A DNA stretch of 64,000 nucleotides, taken from assembly GCF_008330225.1 (NCBI RefSeq), contig NZ_CP042466.1, positions 1-64,000 of the forward strand, read 5' to 3'. The notes below the pieces were generated by a model. The model was not told the origin of the DNA, did not search any database, and saw only the letters and a program-made list of their open reading frames with translations. Both the position numbers and the translations under genes were made by a program. Below, one piece after another: positions 19,390 to 27,505 of this stretch (position 1 is its first letter; each line of letters begins with the position of its first letter). Source of the stretch: Geobacter sp. FeAm09. Lineage in GTDB: Bacteria; Desulfobacterota; Desulfuromonadia; Geobacterales; Pseudopelobacteraceae.

Positions 19390-20869
19390 AGTTGTGTGAA
19401 CCTTTCTCTACTGACTCAAAGGAAGAGATATAGTAAAACACGAAGTGCAGTGAATCTTCGGAGACATCGATCCTCTCCACAAGTTCCTTCACAACCTGCC
19501 GACGAGCCTCATAACTGAGCGTATCCCAAAGTGTTGCCAGTGTTGTTGCCTTTTCAATTATGAATGTTTTACCTATTTCATTCGTTTTGATGAAATCCAT
19601 TTCTGCTTGAAGACGGGGGATTTCCAGAGACACATTCTCAATCCGTGCCTTCAGTGGTTCGTATCGGGTTTTGAAACCGCTTTGATCGATTGCTTCTTTA
19701 CTATACAAATCGACTAGAGCATCAATTTTTTTATTTACGCTCTTCTGCTCTTTTCTCAGGTGCTCCAATAGCTCGTGCTTGTCTTTAAGTTCCTTCTTTA
19801 AATCTTTATCAGGTCCAAGTTGATCTGGCGTAATAACGATTTGCTTTAAAGCAATTTTCAAATTATCTGCAATGACATCCTCATTTATTCTCATGCGGCA
19901 TTTTTTGCATGCATAGCGTGGAATTTTCATGGCAGGATACGGGGCAACGTAGAGCTTTGTGCCGCATCGACACTTCAAGATCCCGGAAAAGAGAAACCTG
20001 CCGACTTTTGGTATCGTCTTGGTGGATGAATAACGGCCTGCGGTCTCCTCAAATATCTTACTCACTGCGGTCCATTCTTCTTCAGATACAAGGGGCTGAA
20101 CGTTTACAAAAACCCAATCCTCTTCCGGCTTAAGTACCCAATTTCTCTTGTTGCCGAGGCTTTTGGCGTAATTAGCTCTGCGTAATCCCTTATAGATCGT
20201 GTCGGAAAGCAGACGTTTAAGGGCTGTAGGCTTAAATATCTTTTTGTTGCGAGAATAAAGCCCTTCTTCCTGAAGTCGATTGCACGTGGTTAGTAATTTG
20301 CCGGTTTCAAGAAAAATTTGGTATGCCCTTTTAACAACAGGCGATTCTTCGGGATTAGGGACTAATTGTTTTTCTACCCAATGATAACCAAAGGGGCCCT
20401 TCCCTCCTATATGTTTGCCAAGTTTGGCCCGGATGGGAATAGATGCTGCCACGCGAGCAGATATCTCTTCTCGTTCCCACTGGGCTAATGCGCTCGTCAG
20501 CGTATATAGGAGTCTGCCTGCGGGTGAGGATGTGTCGATATTTTCTTCGAGGCTGACTAGGTTGGCATCATACTTTTGAAAATAATCGGCAATTTCGAGT
20601 AACTGTCGGGTATTGCGGGCAAGCCGGGGGATTTTAGAGAATATCAGAGACTTTATTTTGCCGGAAGAGATGTCGGCGAGCATTCTTTGGGCTTCGCCAT
20701 GTTCCAAAACATCCTTGCCGGAGACCCCGGACAGGTCGTAGCGCTCAACAACGGTCCATCCTTTCAGTTCAGCATACATCCGCGCTCGAGCCTCATGATG
20801 CTCAGGCGATTCGCCCCTTGCTTGGTCCTCTGTTGAAACCCGTATCCAAATACCAACGTTCATAGTCAC
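19316..20869 (-). CDS. Large serine recombinase (element integrase)
   Basis: 517 aa. Residues 1-150 are the catalytic resolvase domain with nucleophile S12 in IRVSTEDQ and conserved arginines (IPRLARN). Then come a recombinase domain, a zinc ribbon (CRCG and CKKC) and a coiled coil, the layout of large serine integrases. It would catalyse attP x attB integration at comM. The GTG at 20869 has GGAGAG 10 nt upstream; an ATG two codons later is possible. The last 24 codons ([10 protein letters not shown]...) are read from the antisense strand of comM, so the present C-terminus is a host-element fusion. Confidence 0.85.
   Translation of the reverse strand: MTMNVGIWIRVSTEDQARGESPEHHEARARMYAELKGWTVVERYDLSGVSGKDVLEHGEAQRMLADISSGKIKSLIFSKIPRLARNTRQLLEIADYFQKYDANLVSLEENIDTSSPAGRLLYTLTSALAQWEREEISARVAASIPIRAKLGKHIGGKGPFGYHWVEKQLVPNPEESPVVKRAYQIFLETGKLLTTCNRLQEEGLYSRNKKIFKPTALKRLLSDTIYKGLRRANYAKSLGNKRNWVLKPEEDWVFVNVQPLVSEEEWTAVSKIFEETAGRYSSTKTIPKVGRFLFSGILKCRCGTKLYVAPYPAMKIPRYACKKCRMRINEDVIADNLKIALKQIVITPDQLGPDKDLKKELKDKHELLEHLRKEQKSVNKKIDALVDLYSKEAIDQSGFKTRYEPLKARIENVSLEIPRLQAEMDFIKTNEIGKTFIIEKATTLATLWDTLSYEARRQVVKELVERIDVSEDSLHFVFYYISSFESVEKGSHNFRGSWPRPALPGRDRSGSEGSGRW
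19375..19395. other. Left attachment junction (attL) in comM
   Basis: comM similarity ends at the codons for AAMNP (to about 19387) and the next bases read TGA. Intact genes continue TGCCC. The crossover of a serine recombinase would therefore lie within or next to aacccctg. The exact core dinucleotide cannot be fixed without the right junction. Confidence 0.65.
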
Positions 20870-21015
20870 AATTTAAAAGTCTCTCCGGTATCTTATATAA
20901 GGTGTCTTCATGGCTTGAAGTTCGGAATTAATCTCAAGTGATTGATATCTTAGTCTGTGTGTACAATGATCATGGCGCCACATACACGGCATACCACACA
21001 CAGGAGGAGAAGAAA

Positions 21016-21246
21016 TTGAATCAGTATCAGCAGTATAACGCCCTGAAAGATGCCCTGGCATTCCGAGTGATCAGGAGCAAGGTCGATAACCTTTTGGGGT
21101 ATATGCCACCGGCAAAACTACTTATCCTGTTATTGCACCTGATCAATCCAGGATATGTTCGGCCGATCCTCATAGGCATCCGGGACAATATCTCCGGAAT
21201 GTCTGACGAGGCGCTGGACAAGCTAATAGACGAGTTGTTGGATTAA
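21016..21246 (+). CDS. 76-aa helical protein of unknown function
   Basis: A TTG start at 21016 with AGGAGGA eight bases upstream is better than the earlier in-frame ATG at 20938. The product is helical with a hydrophobic middle (PPAKLLILLLHLINPGYV) and an acidic end. No family is recognised. It lies between the recombinase and the repressor-like gene and ends overlapping the repressor's 3' end by four bases, in the opposite direction. It could be an excisionase-like or anti-repressor factor, but nothing shows this. Confidence 0.55.
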   Translation: MNQYQQYNALKDALAFRVIRSKVDNLLGYMPPAKLLILLLHLINPGYVRPILIGIRDNISGMSDEALDKLIDELLD

Positions 21247-21803
21247 CCCTCTGCAGGGCCTTTTTTCAGGTGGGCAAGTTCGATTACCCCAAACAGGTCC
21301 TGGGCCAGATGATCTGGTGCTCCTGACGGGTTCCTGAACGGGATTTCACCAAGTTTCAACCATCGCATACGAATTCCATACTCGAACGCTACCGCCCGCG
21401 TAACCAGCCCTGGTACCGGGCGGCCTGCCCTGATCCTATCCAACTCAATCATATCCATCTCAATTTTCGCGCAAAACTCTTCATCGGTCAGGTCCAGCAG
21501 CGACGGTAATTGGAGAAACCGAATGCTCATCTCTGAGAGATCTTCTGGGGGGAGTGGAGTGAGGTTTTCTGGAGCCGCTTGCGTCGGTTGTCGGCGCTCC
21601 ATGTTACCCTCGCCAACAAGTAGCCATTTGAAATTAACAGAGTAAATTTTCTCTATGGCAAGGGCAGCCTCTGGCGTTAGTCGTTGCTTCCCCAGTTCGA
21701 TATCTTTGACTTTCGTCCACTTAAAGCCAAGAGATTCCCCGAGCTGGCCCTGCGTGAGGCTCAGCCCTTCTCGTACAATTTTAAGTCTCTCTCCAGGTGT
21801 CAT
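21243..21803 (-). CDS. CI-like helix-turn-helix repressor
   Basis: 186 aa. The N-terminal 65 residues are an XRE-type HTH (LTQGQLGESLGFKWTKVKDIE). A second, HTH-like region follows (DLTDEEFCAKIEMDMIELDRI). It lacks an obvious LexA-type peptidase Ser-Lys pair. It is divergent from a small Cro-like gene and three near-identical 16-bp sites lie around it, one inside its own coding sequence. It probably keeps the element quiescent. Confidence 0.75.
   Translation of the reverse strand: MTPGERLKIVREGLSLTQGQLGESLGFKWTKVKDIELGKQRLTPEAALAIEKIYSVNFKWLLVGEGNMERRQPTQAAPENLTPLPPEDLSEMSIRFLQLPSLLDLTDEEFCAKIEMDMIELDRIRAGRPVPGLVTRAVAFEYGIRMRWLKLGEIPFRNPSGAPDHLAQDLFGVIELAHLKKGPAEG
21639..21654. promoter_or_regulatory. 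Putative repressor operator O3 (inside repressor gene)
   Basis: agagtaaattttctct differs from the O1 site at 21816 by one base. It overlaps codons of the repressor gene about 150 bp downstream of its start. It may be a secondary site for cooperative binding. Confidence 0.45.
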
Positions 21804-21815
21804 AGAAGAATACCC

Positions 21816-21854
21816 AGAGTAAATTATCTCTTGACAGTAGAGATTATTTACTCT
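21816..21854. promoter_or_regulatory. Paired operators O1/O2 and early promoter
   Basis: agagtaaattatctct (21816-21831) and agagattatttactct (21839-21854) form an inverted pair with 15 of 16 matches and a 7-bp gap. TTGACA (21831-21836) lies between them, and a weak -10 (TATTGA) is at 21854-21859 with 17-bp spacing. Repressor bound here would block rightward transcription. Confidence 0.6.
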
Positions 21855-21915
21855 ATTGATTATGCATCATCATATATACGCACCTGCTTATTACCAGAAA
21901 ACCGGAGAAAACGGA

Positions 21916-22137
21916 ATGAAAGATGTTGATTTTGCCGCAACTCGCGATCGCTGTTCCGATCGCTGCATAAACGTAGCAAAACTCGCACGCAAGCACGGAA
22001 TCAATAAAAACACGATGACAAGATACCTGCACGGCAAATTGGACGGCACGCCGGGTCAGGGGGTGTATGGGCAGATTGAGAATGCCCTTGAGCATGAAGG
22101 ATTGCTGGTCCACCAGCGTAAAAGTAAAAACCATTAA
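21916..22137 (+). CDS. Small Cro-like DNA-binding protein
   Basis: 73 aa with a likely helix-turn-helix (INVAKLARKHGINKNTMTRYLHG). The ATG at 21916 has CGGAGA upstream; a longer in-frame ATG at 21856 lies inside the promoter region and is unlikely. Its divergent position opposite the repressor fits a Cro-type antagonist or a replication-control factor. No exact family is claimed. Confidence 0.6.
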   Translation: MKDVDFAATRDRCSDRCINVAKLARKHGINKNTMTRYLHGKLDGTPGQGVYGQIENALEHEGLLVHQRKSKNH

Positions 22138-22228
22138 CACATTGCCAATTCTATTGAAAGTCTCGTTTTGGGCTGAGTGTGTCGCCACCCCTGTAGAGAG
22201 TTAGATACGAGGCTAAAGGAGCGCTGTG

Positions 22229-22945
22229 ATGGAAAAGCACATGAAGATCATCCAAGAGATGCTCGAAGTCTGGAAAGATACGGCATACGTAGCTGAAAAC
22301 ATGCTGCCTTTTATTCCTGTGCAACTTTTCGACGGCATGGTCGAGCGGATGGTGAAGGAAGGCGTCCATGTAGATCAGGCAGCCACGCAACAGGCCCGCG
22401 CTTTGGCGCCGAACGTGATTGTAGTCATCGAGGTTGATGGCGACCTGGAATACCTCAAAATGGACAGCCTGGGGAATATTGAGCAAATCGGCTATGACCT
22501 GCCTAATTGCGACACCGTGCTGGTAGCGGCCGACAAAATTGACTTCATCTATGGTGATGGCCCCAACAGGATCACGAAAGAAGATCTAAAAACCCTTCGG
22601 CATGTTGTTCGGGAAGATAAGTGGTTATACGACTACGAAGATATTTATTGCCTCTTGGAGGAAAAAGAGACCGCCCGCAAAGCCCGCTATGATGAGCTGC
22701 GCACCGTCAACATCGACCTTCCTGACGAATTTCTCCTCCTCTGCGAACAGTACAACCTGACACCTGCTGTTGCCCTGCGGAGCTTTATCGGCGACGTGTG
22801 CGGCATCGTCAACTATGCCACTGATCCGCGGCAGGACGGGTACAACTCGGGCGGCAGCGACGAACGGGAGATGGCGCGAGGCTATTTCAATCGGTCGTGG
22901 TGGAGGCCGGAAGTCGAAGAGAAGCACGGAATCTCATATTTCTAG
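22229..22945 (+). CDS. Hypothetical protein, 238 aa
   Basis: The ATG at 22229 is preceded by AAAGGAG. The protein is acidic and mostly helical, with aromatic clusters (YFNRSWWRPEVEE at the end). A predicted strand region reads NVIVVIEVDGDLEYL. I recognise no family. It is the first larger gene of the early operon leading to the TrfA-like initiator and could belong to replication control. Confidence 0.65.
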   Translation: MEKHMKIIQEMLEVWKDTAYVAENMLPFIPVQLFDGMVERMVKEGVHVDQAATQQARALAPNVIVVIEVDGDLEYLKMDSLGNIEQIGYDLPNCDTVLVAADKIDFIYGDGPNRITKEDLKTLRHVVREDKWLYDYEDIYCLLEEKETARKARYDELRTVNIDLPDEFLLLCEQYNLTPAVALRSFIGDVCGIVNYATDPRQDGYNSGGSDEREMARGYFNRSWWRPEVEEKHGISYF

Positions 22946-22984
22946 CAAGCGGTCAAGATTATATGGATGTGGAGACATCTCCGA

Positions 22985-23137
22985 ATGAAAATTAGTTTCG
23001 AGTTCAAACAGCCGGATTCAGGTGCCGAAGCACGTTTAAGCCGCGTGATCGGCATCATCCGGCGCGATCTTGAAAAACAAGAAAAGAGGGCTGAGCCAGA
23101 TCCAGAAGCCCGGGAGACAGCAAATGCAGCAGCTTGA
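22985..23137 (+). CDS. 50-aa hypothetical protein
   Basis: Short frame starting MKISFEFKQPDSGAEARL and ending in an alanine-rich tail. Its 3' end overlaps the next gene by 14 bp in another frame, which suggests translational coupling. There is no strong ribosome site. No function can be assigned; it may be a real small gene of the replication operon. Confidence 0.4.
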   Translation: MKISFEFKQPDSGAEARLSRVIGIIRRDLEKQEKRAEPDPEARETANAAA

Positions 23138-23435
23138 TGTGGCTATCATCGAAGACTGGTTGTCCAAAAACACCATATTTTGCGAACGGCTCAACGGACG
23201 TTTCAGCGCAAAGCAATGCCCGCAACGCTCATATTCTTGCGAAGGGTGCCCTCGCGGGGTTGATTCAAAGAAAGCCAAGCTGCTGCAAAAGATGTCAAGG
23301 AATCGCCGCACACTCGCGGCATGGCCTAGTGAAGAGATCGACACCATGCCGCCTGAAATACTTGAACCAACCATGTCTGTGACAGTTCAATTGTTGAATG
23401 CACGGCTCCCAAAAATCAAGCGAGCGGCCGCGTGA
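23124..23435 (+). CDS. Small cysteine-cluster protein before trfA
   Basis: 103 aa from the ATG at 23124, which has GGGAGA upstream. Four cysteines lie in CERLNGRFSAKQCP and SYSCEGCPRG and could bind zinc. The rest is basic and helical. The stop overlaps the start of the initiator gene by four bases, so the two are probably translationally coupled. A role in replication control is inferred only from position. Confidence 0.55.
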   Translation: MQQLDVAIIEDWLSKNTIFCERLNGRFSAKQCPQRSYSCEGCPRGVDSKKAKLLQKMSRNRRTLAAWPSEEIDTMPPEILEPTMSVTVQLLNARLPKIKRAAA

Positions 23436-24295
23436 AAAAAAATCATTTACCGACGGCAATAACGCCAGAAGCTGTGCCCAAGTGGATCCAGGAGAAAGCG
23501 GAAGAAGCCCAACTGAAATTGCAATTGTTTCTGCCGTTTTGTGCTCCAGAGTTTCGCCAGATACCGAATGAGATCGTGAGATCAGCGCTATTCACGTGCC
23601 GAAACCGAAATACCCCACGAGAGAATTATAAAAAAAAGCCAGTCGTAGTTATAGGCGACGGCAACATCATCTACCAGGGTGAAGAGCTGAGGCAAGATGA
23701 CGAAGCCGTATGGATGCATCTCATATATTTGGCCCGCGAGGTTCAACTCGGCGAAGCCATACAGTTTGTTCCTCATGTCTTTTTGCATGATATCCGTTGG
23801 CCGACCAACGGATCTGGATATGACCGTTTGAGAACGTGTCTGGATCGTATGGCGGCAACAGGCCTAACCATAATCTCGTCACGGCTTGATGAAGGCGTGA
23901 ACGTGTCCCTGATTCGCAAAATCGAGTACTCGGCACAGTCTGAAGGGAAGGTAATCCCGTTGAGGGTCTGGCGGGTCTGGATCGAGCCAGAAATGAGGCT
24001 TCTTTTCGATTCGGAATACCTCACGTGCATCAGGTGGGAGATGTACCACGCTCTGAGGAGTGGGGTCGCAAAGAAATTGTTCCTGTATTGGTCCTCGCAC
24101 AAGGCACCGTTCCCGGTGAAAACGGACACCATGATGGAGCTCTGTAGCACCAGAACCAACCGTAGAGAATTTAGGCGGACATTGTCCGAAGCACTTGGAG
24201 AGCTTCAAGGTGTTGGGTTCTTGGCGTGTTGGAAAGTTTCCAGTGATTTATGGACGGTCAAGCGAGACAAAATCACCGATAAGTGTGGGTCATAA
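23432..24295 (+). CDS. trfA: TrfA-family plasmid replication initiator
   Basis: 287 aa. It has the TrfA core: LQLFLPFCAPEFRQIPNEIV, SALFTCRNRNTPRENYKKK, YQGEELRQDDEAVWMHLIYLAR, WPTNGSGYDRLRTCLDRM, VSLIRKIEY and WRVWIEPEMRLLF. TrfA proteins (RK2/IncP) bind iterons as monomers and open the origin for theta replication. A cluster of 18-bp iterons begins at the 3' end of the gene; one inverted iteron overlaps its stop codon, which suggests autoregulation or handcuffing at this site. Confidence 0.85.
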   Translation: MKKNHLPTAITPEAVPKWIQEKAEEAQLKLQLFLPFCAPEFRQIPNEIVRSALFTCRNRNTPRENYKKKPVVVIGDGNIIYQGEELRQDDEAVWMHLIYLAREVQLGEAIQFVPHVFLHDIRWPTNGSGYDRLRTCLDRMAATGLTIISSRLDEGVNVSLIRKIEYSAQSEGKVIPLRVWRVWIEPEMRLLFDSEYLTCIRWEMYHALRSGVAKKLFLYWSSHKAPFPVKTDTMMELCSTRTNRREFRRTLSEALGELQGVGFLACWKVSSDLWTVKRDKITDKCGS

Positions 24296-24745
24296 GTCGA
24301 ACACCAAGGCCGCACCACCAAAGGATTTTCAAGGAAATCAGCCATGACAATTTGCACTCGGAAATTCAACAACCGCAAGATGAATACGACGGGGAGCAAT
24401 TCGACTTATGACCCACGGGGAGTAAAAAATAACGCGCAATTTAACAATGTTGCATCACAAATTCGACTTATGACCCACGCCCATTCGACTTATGACCCAC
24501 GGCTTCGACTTATGACCCACGCGTGGCATCTGAATATTAGAGTAAATACAGTGAATTACAGAGTTATCAACATATGTATTTCCGATTCGACTTATGACCC
24601 ACGGAAGTTCGACTTATGACCCACGGAAGTTCGACCTATGACCCACGGGGGGGTAGCCAGTTTAAAATGATACTGACAAGTTATGAAGTTTTCCACAGGT
24701 GCTAACCGTTTTTTAACCGTCTTTTAACCTTTATAAAAAACACGC
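24286..24745. other. Iteron-type replication origin (oriV)
   Basis: Seven direct iterons of ttcgacttatgacccacg start at 24400, 24462, 24484, 24504, 24586, 24608 and 24630 (the last has one change). One inverted copy is at 24286-24301. Most are 20-22 bp apart, about two helical turns, as in RK2. DnaA-box-like sites are at 24564-24572 (ttatcaaca) and 24689-24697 (ttttccaca). An AT-rich stretch follows with three taaccnt-type repeats (about 24703-24735), the likely melting region. A GC alternating tract follows. Confidence 0.85.
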
Positions 24746-24794
24746 GCGCGCGTGCGAGCAACAAGGGTGCCTATGAGCACTGGAGATAGTAAGC

Positions 24795-25373
24795 ATGGAA
24801 CCGGAAGTGGCAATTAGATGGGTTCAAAAAAATAAGGTGATCGCTTCACATGCGAAGCGGCTAGAAGCCATTACCGCTTACGAGGCGGCAGACTACATGC
24901 AAAATGCCTTAATGGCTGCCCTTAAAGCGTATGTGCACTTTCCTGAAGTCTCGTCTGAGGATTTCAGGAGAACTTTTTGGAGCATCTTTCGTCAACACAA
25001 CTTTTCAGAGTCTATTCCAGTTACATTATGTACAAGCGATGAATCTATTCTAATTGATGTAAGGGATAACAAAAAACTTTCTCAAGTCGATTACTGCAAA
25101 ATAATTTTTTTGTGGGGAGCTCCAGCACTTTCAAAACAAGAGAAGAGAGCTTTGAAATTAGCCCTTGGGCTCGATCATGATGGGAAGCAATTGTCAGAGC
25201 GTGAAATTGCAGAAAAGCTAAGTATCAGTAAAACACGTGCACACCAACTGCTCGAAAATTCAATTAATAAAGTTATCACTCTTATTGAAGAAGGGGACCA
25301 CAAACTAATCCTAAAGACCGTATTTGAGGCAATAAACGACTCATTTGAACATTCTCAATTGAAAGGAAACTAA
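24795..25373 (+). CDS. Sigma-70 region-4-like regulator
   Basis: 192 aa. The C-terminal third reads like sigma region 4 (LSEREIAEKLSISKTRAHQLLENSINKVI), with a preceding loop ALSKQEKRALKLALGL. The N-terminal part is helical without a clear region 2. It could be a divergent sigma factor or a related DNA-binding protein. Its stop lies one base before the actin-like gene, so it may control or be co-expressed with the segregation cassette. Composition is AT-rich relative to the neighbours. Confidence 0.6.
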   Translation: MEPEVAIRWVQKNKVIASHAKRLEAITAYEAADYMQNALMAALKAYVHFPEVSSEDFRRTFWSIFRQHNFSESIPVTLCTSDESILIDVRDNKKLSQVDYCKIIFLWGAPALSKQEKRALKLALGLDHDGKQLSEREIAEKLSISKTRAHQLLENSINKVITLIEEGDHKLILKTVFEAINDSFEHSQLKGN

Positions 25374-25374
25374 A

Positions 25375-26301
25375 ATGAACCTGATCACAGACGTAGGCTT
25401 TGGAGACGTGAAATTCCTATCAGACGGCGTGCCCCAAAAATTCCCAACCATCATCATCCCGGAACCTATCAACGCCGGGGGGATTGACTTCGGTGAAAAC
25501 ATGGCCCAGGTCTACGAACACGGAGGCCTGCGCTACATCACCGGCAACGACGCAATAGAGGCAATCAAGGCCGGTGCCGAAGGCGGCAACATCCAACGGA
25601 ACACCACCTGGCTAGTCGGTCGTATGCCGATTCTGACCCGGCATGCGGCATATCTGGCCGGCGTTGAGGATCTGAAAGATGCCTCGTTGACCATCGGCCT
25701 GCCACTGGGCGATTTTCGTGCCCTGGAGGGGAGGGTCAAGGAGATCCTCCAGCCGCTATTTGCTGACGTAACCGTCTTGAGTCAGGGGGTCGGCATTCTG
25801 GCCGATCATGTGTCGCGCCATGAGCACCCGGGATCAGGGACGATTCTGGACATCGGCTTTGGAACGGCCATCGTCCTTACCTATCGGGACGGGAAGCCTA
25901 CGAAGGCGGGAACACAGCAGTACACAAGCAAGGGGCTCTCAGAGGCAGCCAAACGTCTCAAGAAGCGCATTCTCTCACTGACGGGTACCGACATACCCCT
26001 ACCCGAGGCGAACGCCTACATAGCCCAAGGAGGAAACATATTTCGCGGCAACGGAAAAGAGATCGATCTGGCTCCGCTAATCCACGAGGCCTTAGCCAGC
26101 TACACCGAGGAATTGGTGAACCTGCTCATGTCCAACCACGACACGTCGCTCAACCGTGAAAACACTATCATCCTAGCAGGCGGCGGAGCCTACCACGTTG
26201 AGCGGTACCTGAACGAGTCCTATGACGGCCAGATCATCGTGCCGCCCAGTCCCGAATATGCCAACGTCAGAGGCTACGGCTATCTGGTGAACGGAAGGTA
26301 A
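25375..26301 (+). CDS. ParM/Alp-like actin-type segregation ATPase
   Basis: 308 aa with actin-fold signatures: phosphate-1 loop DVGFGDVKF at residues 6-14, phosphate-2 loop ILDIGFGTAIVLTY, and adenosine motif IILAGGGAYHVERYL. Closest in character to ParM/StbA or archaeal-type actin-like plasmid proteins. Such proteins form filaments that push plasmid copies apart. The next gene is a short candidate adaptor. Placement right after an iteron origin supports a partition role. Confidence 0.8.
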   Translation: MNLITDVGFGDVKFLSDGVPQKFPTIIIPEPINAGGIDFGENMAQVYEHGGLRYITGNDAIEAIKAGAEGGNIQRNTTWLVGRMPILTRHAAYLAGVEDLKDASLTIGLPLGDFRALEGRVKEILQPLFADVTVLSQGVGILADHVSRHEHPGSGTILDIGFGTAIVLTYRDGKPTKAGTQQYTSKGLSEAAKRLKKRILSLTGTDIPLPEANAYIAQGGNIFRGNGKEIDLAPLIHEALASYTEELVNLLMSNHDTSLNRENTIILAGGGAYHVERYLNESYDGQIIVPPSPEYANVRGYGYLVNGR

Positions 26302-26306
26302 GCGCC

Positions 26307-26621
26307 ATGGCAAAAGTTACAGTCAAGGTCTCATTCGAACACACTGACCCTCTGTACCGGTTTCTCTCAACGTACGGCGAACGGTTTGGCCACGGCGGGG
26401 CTTCCGTCACGGCCCGGCTTATGCTCGACGCAGCATTCCAGTCGGCACCATCGCTCAACCCGTTCGAGAGATTCCCCGAACGGCGGCCTCAGCTGCCGCA
26501 ACCGGGGCAGGCGGCAGGCGAAACGATGGCAGACGACCGAGGGCCGGCACCGGAGGAAGTACCGGACTCGGGCCGGCAGGACTTGCTTGCGGCGATCAAG
26601 CAGTTCCAAACCGAGCTTTAG
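26307..26621 (+). CDS. Candidate ParR-type adaptor, 104 aa
   Basis: Starts 5 bp after the actin-like gene. The N-terminal half (VTVKVSFEHTDPLYRFL, then VTARLMLDAAFQS) is compatible with a ribbon-helix-helix DNA-binding fold; the C-terminal half is proline-rich and ends in an amphipathic helix (LLAAIKQFQTEL). ParR proteins have this layout and bind the centromere and ParM. The assignment rests on context and fold pattern, not on a clear motif match. Confidence 0.5.
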   Translation: MAKVTVKVSFEHTDPLYRFLSTYGERFGHGGASVTARLMLDAAFQSAPSLNPFERFPERRPQLPQPGQAAGETMADDRGPAPEEVPDSGRQDLLAAIKQFQTEL

Positions 26622-26784
26622 ACTGTCGGGCCTTGTTGAGCCTCGTTAAGTTTCAGGTAAGACCCGACGAGACTTATTAAGCCCCTTCGATGCCTAAAAG
26701 AGCTTGAACGAAGGCCCATAAAGCCCTGTCAAGCCTCAACAGGACTTGTGTCCGTAGGCCAAGTATACGAAACGAGCATATTTT
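26622..26784. other. Hairpin-rich spacer, possible centromere
   Basis: 163 bp without a gene downstream of the partition pair. It holds short inverted repeats (gtcggg with cccgac, ccttcg with cgaagg, cctgt with acagg) and repeated aagcc words. The same words recur at 32.40-32.55 kb before the relaxase. It could be a parC-like site or a terminator array. Confidence 0.35.
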
Positions 26785-27075
26785 ATGCAGAACTGTATCC
26801 AAGCCGAACTACGGAAAATCCGGCTCAATATCGGTTTCAGCATCCGGGAGATGGCCGCTGATTTAAACCTCCACCCGGCCACCTACCAGAAATACGAAGA
26901 TGGCTCTCGGACCTTGCCGGCGGAAGTTCTGAAAATGGCCTGTGAGTTGAAGCAAAAGGTTGACGAATTCATGGCCGGCATGCCGGCACGGATCGACGCC
27001 AGGATAGAAGAAGATTACCCACACGGGATACCAGGCAGGGGAGGATCGGATGTTCAGGAGATTGAGAAGCAATAA
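26785..27075 (+). CDS. XRE-family helix-turn-helix protein
   Basis: 96 aa. The first 65 residues are an HTH of the XRE type (LNIGFSIREMAADLNLHPATYQKYEDGS). The C-terminal tail is acidic. It follows the hairpin spacer and may regulate the accessory operon that starts here. Its end overlaps the next gene by 26 bp. Confidence 0.7.
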   Translation: MQNCIQAELRKIRLNIGFSIREMAADLNLHPATYQKYEDGSRTLPAEVLKMACELKQKVDEFMAGMPARIDARIEEDYPHGIPGRGGSDVQEIEKQ

Positions 27076-27319
27076 AGGATCGGTAGGCGGTGCGCTGATC
27101 GTAATTCTCGCTGCGGCGGGATGTTGGTACGCCTACAGGAGCTGGAAGGCGGGAAACTTGTCCAACGACCTCTCCGCCATGCTGACGGATTGCCAGCGGA
27201 TCACCGGCCAAGTGACCATGACCGCAACCGACCGGACTGTGCTTGACCAGGCGTATGCCACCATCGCCCAGATCGCGGCGAAGTACCGAATCTCGACACC
27301 AACAACGCCAACACCATAG
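27050..27319 (+). CDS. Small membrane-anchored protein, 89 aa
   Basis: Begins MFRRLRSNKG, then one hydrophobic helix (GGALIVILAAAGCWYAYRSW), then a helical exported or periplasmic segment and a TP-rich tail. No family is recognised. It overlaps the HTH gene by 26 bp and is followed by an AGGAGG site for the next small frame. Confidence 0.55.
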   Translation: MFRRLRSNKGSVGGALIVILAAAGCWYAYRSWKAGNLSNDLSAMLTDCQRITGQVTMTATDRTVLDQAYATIAQIAAKYRISTPTTPTP

Positions 27320-27328
27320 GAGGCCCAC

Positions 27329-27505
27329 ATGGCGACTGCAATTGACCATGAAACAATCGTTTTCTCCCTTTTCTTGCTGTTTGCCGAAATCGGCGTCGGC
27401 CGCAGTCTACGCCTGCGGAGGCCTCAACAACTGGCGCATGGTCGCCTACTGGACGGCCGCGTCGGTCCTCACCTACTCGGTGACATGGTGACGGCATGTG
27501 CGTGA
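27329..27505 (+). CDS. Possible small membrane protein, 58 aa
   Basis: AGGAGG at 27318-27323 is well placed for this ATG. The first 24 residues contain a hydrophobic helix (TIVFSLFLLFAEIGVG). The remainder looks unnatural (R/L/G-rich), whereas another frame over the same bases gives a plausible second helix (NNWRMVAYWTAASVLTYSV). Either two overlapping frames or a one-base shift near 27395 is possible. Treat the product as uncertain. Confidence 0.3.
   Translation: MATAIDHETIVFSLFLLFAEIGVGRSLRLRRPQQLAHGRLLDGRVGPHLLGDMVTACA

Noticed and set aside
19375-19395. Integration into a tRNA gene
   Set aside because: No tRNA is present; the junction is inside a clear comM reading frame and the recombinase is of the serine type.
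24400-24647. Regular 18-bp repeats as a possible CRISPR array
   Set aside because: The gaps are only 2-4 bp in clusters with larger irregular gaps, there are no cas genes, and a TrfA initiator lies directly upstream, so these are iterons.
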